Assembly (NCBI RefSeq): GCF_024868665.1
Contig: NC_079908.1
Location: forward strand, 7,631,174 to 7,695,173
DNA: 64,000 nucleotides
From: Triplophysa rosa
Lineage: Eukaryota > Chordata > Actinopteri > Cypriniformes > Nemacheilidae
Reading direction: 5' to 3'
The position numbers and the translations under genes are program-made. Every line of letters starts with the position of its first letter. Position 1 is the stretch's first letter. Shown here in pieces: positions 11,601-23,600 of the stretch. Under the pieces are notes generated by a model. The model searched no databases and had not been told where the DNA came from. It saw nothing but the letters and a program-made list of their open reading frames with translations.

Positions 11601-14600
11601 CTACACCAATCTTTTTTATGTTAATCAGATATTTTGTCCTAACCAGACTCGGCAGCGAGACGCAACAAGACACACAGGTTTCTATTTTTAGAAATGATTT
11701 TGGAAGGAGAGGGGGAACAGAGGTCTGTTTTGTGATGATTGTTGCGTCACAACTCTTTTCACAATCAGTGTGTTCACAATCCACAATCCAGACATATTGC
11801 TTATCGTAGGAACCTTATCAGGTTGCATTTGGTTAGGATGCAGTGTTATAACATTAGGTTTTCATATTATTTTGTTCAACCCTTGTACATACATTGAGAT
11901 TTTATTTTCCTTTGTAGCTCAGCTTGGAAGACCTTGGGGGGGTTTAGGTACCGGAGTCCAACCTAGTGGTGGACTTGGAACTGGTGCACTACCTGGTGGA
12001 GGATTTGGGACTGGTGCACTACCAGGTGGGGGACTTGGAACTGGTGCACTACCTGGTGGAGGACTTGGTGTATTTCCTGGTGGAGGACTTGGTGTATTTC
12101 CTGGTGGAGGAGCTGGAGGACTTCCTGGTGCTGGAACAGGTATCAAATGATACAATCGTTTTGTACTGTATCATGTCAATTGTTTTGGGGGTTTCAATTT
12201 TAAATGCTCTGATGCTCTGCAGGCTACGGAGCAGATGCAAAAGCCCGTAAATATGGTAGGGTCAACAGTTTGCCTTTTATTTAACCCTTCAATATACAGA
12301 ACAGCACTGTCAAGGAATTACACAATTCTGTTGACAGCACTTATGACACTTATGACTATTTTTAGCTCTACTCAGAGGTGCTGGTGCTGGTGTAGGCCCA
12401 GGAACTGGATTTGCTCCAGGTGTTGGTGGATTACCAGGTGGTTTGGGACCAGGTGGGACAGGTGCTGGACTTGGACAAGGAGCAATTCCAGGTGTTGGCT
12501 ATGGACCAGGAGTTGTTCCTGGAAGTGGATTTGGACCTGGAGGTAATTCAGTATGATCTCCAAATTAAAATGCAACTCAATATGGTGGTTACCTGGACAG
12601 GGATTATCCTAAAATAGGACTAGGTCCATTTAAGTATTTTTTACAAAAATGCCTTACGAAAAACATTAAGTGTGTGCATTTTGAGACAACACAATGGCAC
12701 TGGTGTATTTTAAGATGTGTGCAAGTTGTTTTCAGTTTAGACAGCTATAACACTTATTTTATTCTAGGACTAGTCTTGATCCCTGTTCGGGAAACCACGT
12801 TAATATGCTCAAAATGCAATAGTTGTATCAGGACAATCTCTAGGAGAACTGAGTCTCATGTGTTGCTTTAGTATTAGCCTACATTATGTGTTGGTACAAC
12901 TCTTTATTCTTTTGTGCAAATGGGAACATGTGCTGTCTCTAGCTGTCAAATTACCTTCAAGACCATTAATGCTTTTTTAAGCAGGTGAAAGACATGGGTC
13001 AAGATTTCGAGACCCGTGTTCAGATCCATCTCGTCGTGATGGGAAGATTTCTAAAGTTAGTGTTGTTGATGAGGGTAGAACGTGGTTCATGAGTTAATGT
13101 TAGTTCCCACAGAGGCACAGGTAGAGAGGGAAGGCTAATAAGAAAGCAGCCTAAGGGGCGATTTTGCTTCTAAAACCTCGCGGAAAACGCGAGCCGCACT
13201 GCTTTCTCATGCTGTGCGCGTGTGGCATTCTGAAAAGTTGAAATACTTTCAACTCGATGTGGTGCCGACGCGCCTAGAAAAATGGGAGCGTCGCACCGCA
13301 TGCGCATTGCAACCGCATGTCTACATTTAAAATAACGAACTTGCGCACACAAAAGACACAAAATGTGAATCGCCCCTTAAGAAGTCTTAGCTGCAAGATT
13401 TAAAGTGTCACAATAAACAAAAAATAAACAACTTAAAGGGGTCAAATGACACGGCTAAAACTAATATTATCGTTTGTTTTAGATGTAATGCAATGTGTAT
13501 ACACAATTTAACGTTCAAAAACGCTGTATTTTCCAAATACTGTGCATGTTTGTATCTCCTCTTTGCCCTGCCTCTCTGAAACGCGAGGATTTTTTACAAA
13601 GCTCATCGCTCTGAAAAGCGAGGTGTGCTATGATTGGCATCTAACGGAAATCTAACGCCTCTTACCATATTCGGAACATCATGTTCCCAAGCAATTGTAC
13701 TGACCGGTGATAAAATATCATCGGTACTTTCCTTATCAATTCGAGCCCGAATCTGATCCGGAAAATGAAGATGATCAAGCCGATCAACTTTGCCAGCGCG
13801 ACTTGAGCAGGATGTAAAGGATTGGTAAGGTTTTTAAAATATATATTATGTTAAATAGTTCAAAACTATAGCTAACTGTTTTACCTTTTATATACGACGT
13901 TATAAAGATTTTCCGTGAACATTCGTACATTCGGCAGGTCTGGGTGAGCATTCGCTTTTACATAAAATGCACATTTTGTTCCGACACTTTAATTTTGCAA
14001 ATTTACGTGTCTAATACATGCATGGGCAACTTACAACACACCAAAGAAACAGAAAAACACGTATTCGCGCCATATGACCCCTTTAAAGCAATGCAATATC
14101 ATTGCACTAATGTTAATTTTTTAAATTCCAGGATATGCTGGGGCCAAAGCTCGCAAATATGGTAGGGAAATGTTACATATTCTACAATTCGAGGTTTTGT
14201 AACCATGTTAAAAAATACAACAAATCATATTGTTCCTGGGGGAGCTGGTGGAACAGGATTGCCTGGAGGGTTAGGAGGAGCACTTGGTGGTGGAGCAGTG
14301 CCAGGTGTTGGTGGAACTGGACCTGGAGGAGTACCAGTTGGTGGTTATGGACCAGGAGGGGTGCCTGTTGGTGGTTATGGACCAGGAGGGGTGCCTGTTG
14401 GTGGTTATGGACCAGGAGGGGTGCCTGTTGGTGGTTATGGACCAGGAGGGGTGCCTGTTGGTGGTTATGGACCAGGAGGGGTGCCTGTTGGTGGTTATGG
14501 ACCAGGAGGTGTACCTGCTGGAGGATACAGACCTGGCTCTGGAGGCATGCTGACAACCACTGCATTATATATCCAATTTAAGCATTGTGTGTTGTGTTGT

Positions 14601-17600
14601 GTTGTGTTGTGTTGTGTTGTGTTGTGTTGTGTTGTGTTGTGTTGTTTTGTCCTGCTGAAGTACATTTATTTTTTTGTATCACACTTTGAATGCAGCATAT
14701 CCAGGTGGACCCAAGGCCTTAAAATATGGTAGGATATTATAATCAAGATACATTAATTCAGCACAATTCTATTTAAACAGTTTATAAATTATTTTAAATC
14801 AATGTGTAGGTCCAGGTGGGGGTGGAACAGCTCCCGGAGTTGGAACAGGTGCAGGGTTAGCTGGTGGTTATGGTACTGGTACTGCAGGAGTTCCTGGAGC
14901 TGAATTTGGTGTTGGAGCAGGATTGCCTGGTGGTGGTGCTGCTGGAACAGGAGGCATAGGAGGGCTTGTGCCTGGCTATGGAACGGGCATTGGAGGTAAT
15001 TTAACGATGTTGTAGTTTACACAGGCATGGGAGGAAGTGTTCTTTTCATGTTTTACTGATCTTTAATTTCAATTTGTTTATTACATATATTGCTCTAAAG
15101 GATATGGACCTGGATCAAAAGCAGCTAAATATGGCATGTGAAAATACACTACAGTACATTTACAAACAGCTAAAATTCTTTTGAACTGTTAAACAGTGGT
15201 TTACGATTTGTTATATGTATTTATAACATAAACAAACATGTTATATTTTAAACTGCATCATTGTAAAGGTAAAGGTATATTAAGCATATCTTTTACAGAT
15301 TCAATGATAGTTATTACCAAGTGATATTTAAAAATAATACATTTTGACGTCTACTATAAAACGTTTAGTTTTTTTTAACTCATACATATTTTGACAGGTT
15401 TACCTGGTTCTGGTGGAGTGTTAGGAGCAGGAGGCGTGCCAGGAGCTGGAACAGGAGTGGCAGCAGGCCCAGGAGGTTTGTTAACAGAAAAGTTCACCAA
15501 ATAATGAAAATTATGTCATAAATTACTCACCCTCATGACATTCCAAGTGTATTTGACTTTTTATCAACTGAACACAATCAGAGTTATAATATTGGCTCTT
15601 CGTAACTTTCTAACGCATGGGGAGACTGATTTGGAAGTTCCACACATGATGTAGACACATAAAGCTCATGCAAGAATGGACAAATGCAGAAGCAAAGATG
15701 GGAAGAGCCAGGATATTACATTTACATTTACGCATTTGGCAGAAGATATCGCTTAAAAGCGACATACATTGCATTGCATTATCCTATACATTTGTTTCTA
15801 AGTATGTGCAAACCCCTGGGATCGAACCAACGACCTTGGCGTTGCGCCATGTTATTACCACTGAGCTACAGGCAGGGCTGGCCTGGGACGTTAAATTGGC
15901 CCTGGCGTTTTTGACCAGCTTCTGCCCTCCACCATTTTTGTGCTGCTGTCATTGCCTGTCCTGCATACATGTCCGATTCGCAATTGCATTTGCGTTCCGT
16001 GCATACGTGCCCGATTCACGCGATTGTGTTTATATTTCCAGAATGTGTGTTTAGCACTAGGCATCATTACATTTAAGCCTCGTGTTACCATGGCAACTAC
16101 GATTTTAAGACTTTGGAAATAAACATGATGAGCATCGTTCTTTTTCTTCCTGTGAGACCGAGCGCTATAAAATACCAATATATCAATAAATAAATCAACT
16201 CTTTATGATAATATATGCGAGTATACATCGTTTACATTTATATAGAGATCCATAAAAACATTAAAACATTCAGTAAAGCTGAACGTGAACTGTAGTGATG
16301 CGTCAACAATCAAAGAAAAAATGAATGTTCCTCTCTCTCAGTCAATCAAGTCCTGCACTTTTGGAAAAAAATGTGAATTATTTGTGTGTATTATTTGACT
16401 GTAAACATGACTGAAAGACTGTGTATTCACCGATTCATTCTAATCCGTCCATCTCTCCGGCCCATGCGTGCGTTTCGGCCCAAAAAGTACATCGGCTCAC
16501 TGGGAAAATGCCCGGTATGCCCGATTACCAGTCCATCCCTGGCTACAGGAAAGCTTGATTAAAGGTAATATATTATGTATTGTAACTCCAGTTGAGTTTA
16601 ACTGAATAAAGAAAGTTATGAACACCCGGGATGGCATGAGGCTGAGTAATTTAATAACTAAGTTAATTTTCATTTACAGTGAACTATTCCTTTAAGCCTT
16701 CAAAGCAAGTTAAACATTCAGTTGTTTTTTCTATATTAAGATAGTATTCCCCACATTTTAACTTAAAAATTTGGCAGATCAAACTCGAGTCCTAACTTCA
16801 ATACTAACTTTTTGAAAAGCTAATTAAACAACTTCTTTAATTCAGTTCTGCCTGGAGGGATCGGGACCGGTACTGGATATGGGGGTTATGGAGGTAAAGA
16901 TTTAACATTTTTATAAAATATGCACACAGTCATGTACTTATAACTAAACTGCTTGGTTCTGAACCTGCTGTTTTCTTATTTTTCAATCTGAAGGTTATGG
17001 AGGTGCAAAACCACCTAAATATGGTAAACAACTTACTAGAGACTATAATTAAGTACTTGTAGACATGTAAATTTAATCTCCTGAATCTGCATCAAACAGG
17101 ACAACCTGTTGGTGGGACTGGAGGTGTGTTAGGTGGTTTAGTACCTGGAACTGGTGTAGCTGGTGCCACAGGAGTTGGACCTGGTGGGTGGTTACTGGAG
17201 AAACATGCCTAAAGAGATTTGAATTGCATGCACAACTAATTACTATTTCTACATCAGGTGGGGCTGGAGGTATAGCTGGTACCAAGGCAGACAAATATGG
17301 TGAGTGTTCATTCTATATCTAATGAGGTATCTCTCGAATGGTTTTACAATTCTGTTTCTCTGTTTAAATCCAGGGGTGCCAGGTAGTGTGCTTGGAGGAA
17401 CAGCTATTCCAGGCAGTACAGCCTCTTCCGGCGCAGATCGCTTTAAACCTGGAGTTGATGGAGGTACTGCCGTTAATGAAAATGTCCTTGATAACCTGAA
17501 TATGCTTGGGTGTACTATCCATAATAGTTTCATAACTTTGAGTCTTACTTGGCCCTAGTGATTGGCAGACTTGATGGAACCCATGGGGTTGGAGAAGGTC

Positions 17601-20600
17601 AAGGTGAGTTACTTCTTCTTTTGAGCAAGGTTTATTTCTTATAGAGTATCAATTCAATATATAACAGATATAAGCATTTACATTACATTTTCCAGAAGAA
17701 ACCATGTGAATAAAGTAATATATTATATAGGCTACTTCCTATTTTAGATATTACATTGTCTATTAGCCAACTGTTACCGCATTAAACTGGCAATATTTTG
17801 TTTAATCTGCAGGTGGAACTAACGCTCCCAAGACTGGTAAGAAAACATCACTTTTCTTTGGTGCATTCTACACATGTGGTTAAAAATGGAGAAACTTTTA
17901 CGGAACATCTGTATTGTTAATCATAATAATCACAACCCCAAAATTAACCATGGAAAAATATACTGGTAACACTTTATGCATTAGCTAACATTAGATAACG
18001 ATGAACAATTTAGTTTTTATTTATTAATCCTTACAGCATTTATTAATCCTTGTTAATGTTAGTTCATGTCAATGCAGTTATTCATGTTAGTTCATGGTGC
18101 ATTAACTAATGTTTACAGTGACAACGTTTGATTTTATTAATGTATTAGTAAATGCTGAAATAACCATGAACTAAAATTAACAAATGCTGTATTAGTATTG
18201 TTCATTGTTAGTTCATTTTAGATCATGCAACTAACTGTTAATAAATAACACCTTATTGTAAAGTGTTACCAATATACTAAGCTTTATAGAAACATTGTAG
18301 TACAAACGTCCAGGCAATGCAAATTACTATGCAAATTATTTTGTGGACTTTATCTTAAAGTGAGAGTTCACACCCCCCCCAAAAAAAATCTATCATTATT
18401 TATTCACCCTCATGTCAATTCAATCCTGTATGACTCTTTCTTCCGCAGAACACAAAAGAAGATATTTTGAAGAATGTTCTTAACTGGCACCCATTCACTT
18501 GCATTGGTTTTGTGAATGGGTGTCAGCGCTGTTCAATTACCAACTTTTTTCAAAATATCTTCTGCAGAAGGTCATACAGGTTTGTAATGACAAGAGCAAA
18601 TGTTGACAGAATGTTCAGTTTTGGGTGAACTATCACTTTAAGTAAACGTCTGCATAAAGGATAAAATAAAAGTCACTTTGACATTTTAAGAAAAAAGGTG
18701 CTTTCACCTTTCAGCTGCTAGTTTTATTTTTAATCATTTTAACTTCACAGAATCTGGAGGATCAATAGAAGGATCAGGTGGGTCTATTGGAGGTGGTCCG
18801 GGTGAGATACGCATTTAAATAAAAACCTTCACCCCTTCTGTCCCTCTCTGGTGGAATGAGCTGTGGACCTCCACCCGATCTGCTGAGACCACACCTGAAG
18901 ACGCACCTCTTCTGCAAACACTTGACTGATCCATAAACAAACCCCCTATTACATCTCTTAAAAATATCTTCTGCTCAAGCTTGTGTACTAATCTTGCTTG
19001 TACTTGGCATTGTACACTGTGATGTTCCTTAGTGTCCCCCAAATAAATAAATATAAATTAGCATCAGATTATTTTACTGCCTAAAGTAAACTGGATGGAT
19101 CTGTACGGGCTGCTATTTAATAGTTTTGTATGTGTTCTCTTTTATTTGTCATTGAAGGTGTTACGGATGGACTTGATGGAGTTACTGGGACAGGAATACC
19201 CATTATAGCCGGAGGAAAACCAGGTACACGTTTTGTTTTGTTATCTATGTTTAGTCAATGTATTTACTCCACATCTGTGACTTTGTGACTTTACTTTGCA
19301 TAAAATAAAAATAAAACAAAGCTTCACACAAGCCACAAAAGCTTAAAATATATAGTAGTGGAAATGCAGAGATTCACTTGGGGGACCCAGTGAAAAATCA
19401 CTAGAAGAAAATGTAAATCCTCTATTTTGAATTTTAGTAGAGAGTAAGATTTGGTCTTATAACCTAAAAAAGAGCAATAAAACCCACAGCTTATAATTAT
19501 TTCTCTTTTAGAGTTCAGTCCGGTGTTAAGTTATTTTAATAATTTGACAGACTCGTCTTCATTGTGTCACAGACAGATGTAAATGTTTCAGCAGCGACCT
19601 CTAGCGGTGCATGAGTCTCTCTGCATGCGGATATACAGTAGCCTACTGTTTATAACGCATTAATCCAAAGGGAGTTTAGCTTGCGCATTTAGCCTTTTTT
19701 GTATTTTGAAATATTTTGCATACTTAATATTTATCTTTAGTAATAAAATTCTGACATGATATTCAACTCTGATATTAAATGTATTGCCTTTCATGTAATG
19801 TGGTAAAGGGAATTGGGATGGTATATGCTGACACATCAATTAATAAAAACATTTTGGTTTATGTCCAAGCTCATAATCAGTTTGACCCCTCCAATGTTAA
19901 TGTCAATCACTTCAAGTAAATCATTTTGTTTTTGCTTAGGAGTTGGTGATGGTGGGACGCTACCAGGAGCCAAACCACTAAAACCCCCAGGTATGTATAC
20001 ATAAAATAGTATACATACACACACAAGAGAACATATAGATTTCCTGGGTCCTGCATGGTTATGCTTTTTTATTTATTCTTACTGTAGTTATTGGAGGTGG
20101 CGCAATTGCTGGACGTGGAGACACTCCAGGCACTATTGACAGAGGACTTGGAAGTGTAGGCACAGGTCCAGGAGGAGTCGGTGTAGTCCCAGGAGGAGTC
20201 GGTGGTGTTCCAGGAGGAGTTGGTGCAGTTAAACCTCCTAAAGGTTATATATCATAAAAATATTGACTACCTCAATTCATCAATATTGAGCCTTTTAAAT
20301 AAAATATCCTGTTACCAGGGGGTGCTGGCCTTATACCAGGAGGTCATGGCCTTATACCAGGAGGTGCCGGCCTTGTACCAGGAGGTGCTGGTCTTATACC
20401 AGGAGGTGCTGGCCTTGTACCAGGAGGTGCCGGTCTTGTACCAGGAGGTGCCGGCCTTATACCATGGGGTGCCGGCACAGTTGGAGTGCAGAAACCAGGC
20501 AAAGGTAATTACAACTTTAATCAACACTTTATTGCATTTAGCTAAATAATTTTAAACAAAACGAAATTTAAATGTTTTTGGAGTTTTAAAAATGTGTGAT

Positions 20601-23600
20601 ACACTTATTAAATACATTTAAATGTCAGGAAATGTCCTGTGTATAAGGATGTGTAAATCTGCTATAGGTTATGGTGGAGTTGGAGGTTTAGGACCTGGTG
20701 GGATCCTGCCAGGAACTGGTAAATTAGTTTTCTTGTTATTTTATGCACTAGGAAAGATAACATGGTCTTGTTGTGCTGACACTGCCCTCTAATGTTTTTC
20801 AGGCATCAGGTTTCCAAGTGGGGCAGCAGTGGGCATCAAACCAGGAAAAAGTACCAGAAAACGTTTTTACTATTTCATTTACATTTCCCATTAGTCACTT
20901 AGCACATGTTTATTCAAAGCAAATGACAAACATCTCAAGCATTTCATCACCCAAGATAAATGTATTATTTGATCTTGCTTTGGTGGCAGCTTACGGAGCA
21001 GGAGGTACCCTTGGGGGTTTTGGAGGGCCAGGTGGATATGGAACAGGACCTGGTGGTTATGGTACTGGCCTAGGTGGTCAGGGTGGACTTGGAGGACCTG
21101 GGATTGGTGAGATCTTTTAAGTGTTGCTTTGGTGTTTAATGTCTTAGTTTTTACATCTTTCATTTGTTTTCTTTTGCTATTTTAAGTAGTTTCCGTTTTT
21201 GATGGATTAAAGCCATATGAAAGAAACACCACAAAAAACATTCTGAAATTGTTACTGTGAACAGTTTATAAAAGCACACCACTCATAGCACTTACATTTT
21301 GTCATATCCAGGTGCAGGCGCTGGAAACCCTTGAAAATCAGATTACTGTTTTATACCATATAAAACATCACTATTATGAATTATAATGCCACATCACATT
21401 ATATTTACCTTGAATAAACCTACTAATTTAGCTTGGATGCTGGTAGGCAGATGCAAAAATGTGTAAAAAACAGTAAAATTACAGTTTTTACAGTGTATTG
21501 TGTTGTTGTCTTTATTGTAGGGTATGGAGGTTTGGGTGGAGCTGGAACTGTGGGTGGTCTTGGAGGAGTTGGTGGGATCCCAGGTGGAGGTGCTGGAAGT
21601 CCATTTGGAACTGGAGGTACATTATTTAAGCATATAAACATTGTCTTTTATTAATTATATTTTGCATAATCATATTGTATATTATATACAACACAAATTA
21701 CACATAAACAGTATGCTTTACTATAATGTGATTAGATTTCATACTTTGTGGGAATTTATTTAAATGTCTAAAGCAAAAGGTCTTCATTTTGACCTGGGTT
21801 GTTTTCAGGTCTCAGGTACCCAGGTGGGGCAGGAGCAGGGAAACCTGCTAAAACAGGTACATTCGCATTTACATGTATACAGTATAATACAGTATATTCC
21901 AGTTTTATATCATCTCTGTTTTACCCCCTGAGTGAGTATTTAAAGTGAAACCAGATGAATGGATTATATTAGTTTACCCATGATTTTCTTTCTCTTCCCT
22001 CAATAAAGGATTTGGCACAGGTGCCTATGGTGGTCAAGGCTATCAGCCAGGTCAGTCATTACATCATCCTTTGGTTTTCTTTCAAGTTTCTCTTGAATGT
22101 TTGCATGAAGTGGTTTGAAGGATCCAACCTCTGCATGTAGAGTCACAGTAGATCTTTTCATCTTACAGGCGGTGCAGTGCCAGGATATGGTACTGGTGTA
22201 GGTCCTGGTGGTGCTTATCAACAACCATATCCAGGTAATAAAGAGCTGAAATGCATTTGGTCAATAATTTAAAGTCAGTTTACTAAAGTGATGTTTGGTT
22301 GTGTGTGTATAAATGTCAGTAAAGAGATGTTTCCTTGTGCATGTGTGACGTGTGTTTTAAGTATTTTAATTGTGTGATGTAGGATATGGTGGTGCTGGTA
22401 CTGGTGCAGGTGCAGGTGCAAGTGCCCCACTTACACCTCAACAATGTAAGACACATTAACATGTGTACACCAGTGAAGTGAAACTTTAAGTGTACTTAAC
22501 AGTTTGGCATACGCCTATCTGTTATTCACAGACCACAATGTTTCTTGTGGTTTTGTGTGCTTGTGCATTTACTGCTTTTAAATGTGTGTTTTATGTTTTT
22601 TTGTTTGTTTTTTAGTGAAAGCAGCCAAGTATGCAGCACTTCAAGGCTTTCTAGGTGGGGGAGGCTACAGAGGTACCTAAGCAAATTTACACTGAACATG
22701 CTTGATTGTTTTCAACTCTTAGTTGGGTCAAAAAGGGACAACCCCAACGGTGGGTTCAATTTTTTTTTTAAATTTGACCCAACAGTGGTTTGAAGCCATA
22801 ATGCTGGGCTAAAGCCTCCCAACATAGGTTAACTTATAAACCAAAAGTTGGGTTTGTCCGTTTTTGAAAACATCCTGGCTTTTCTTTGTGAAAATAAAAT
22901 AACTATTTCAACCCTTTTTTCCGGTCCATGCTGCAAAACATACACTCTAAAAATAATTCTGTGGTCTATTAACTTAATAAAATCTTTTAATATCTATATT
23001 TTTGTGGGATATATTAAAAAATGGTTACAAATCTAACAGTTAATTCCTCTAACATTTACATATATTATTTAAGTTTATTTAATGAAACAAATAAGTATTT
23101 AATGAACAAATTATATTTTTAATATATACTTCATATTTTTTGTGAATTCTAATAGAAATATTTGAGTTACTCAGTTACTTTTACGTACATTTACTTAATT
23201 TAAACAGTATATTTCATTCACAGCTTTAAAATTTACTCTGTTTTTTGGAGTGTAATTCGTTTCACGTAAAATTACAATAGAATTTTTCAACAGTAGAGTG
23301 ACTGTTGAAACGTTGATTTTGCCTTTTACATCTTTAAGCTGCATAGCCAGAATCTATGACATAAGCAAGTGTACTTTAATATACAACCTGTAGTTTACAA
23401 ACTCTCAAAGTGTGCTGTACTTTGAGATCTACAGTATGTATTGTTAAAGAAATAGTAACTACTAAAACAAAAAAATCATAAAATATTTTTCATGTTTTGC
23501 TTATGAAAAGAATTGCATTTCTTTAATGAAGGTTTTAATGATGGATGCATTTCCTATTTGGGACTTCAAGTCATGTATAAAAAATACATTTTATTAACAA

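Noticed and set aside
14135..14581. Long alternate-frame and antisense frames over elastin exon 28 (Trp/Arg-rich or Gln/His-rich)
   Set aside because: They are shadows of the glycine-rich coding repeat; the real frame is the phase-1 elastin frame.
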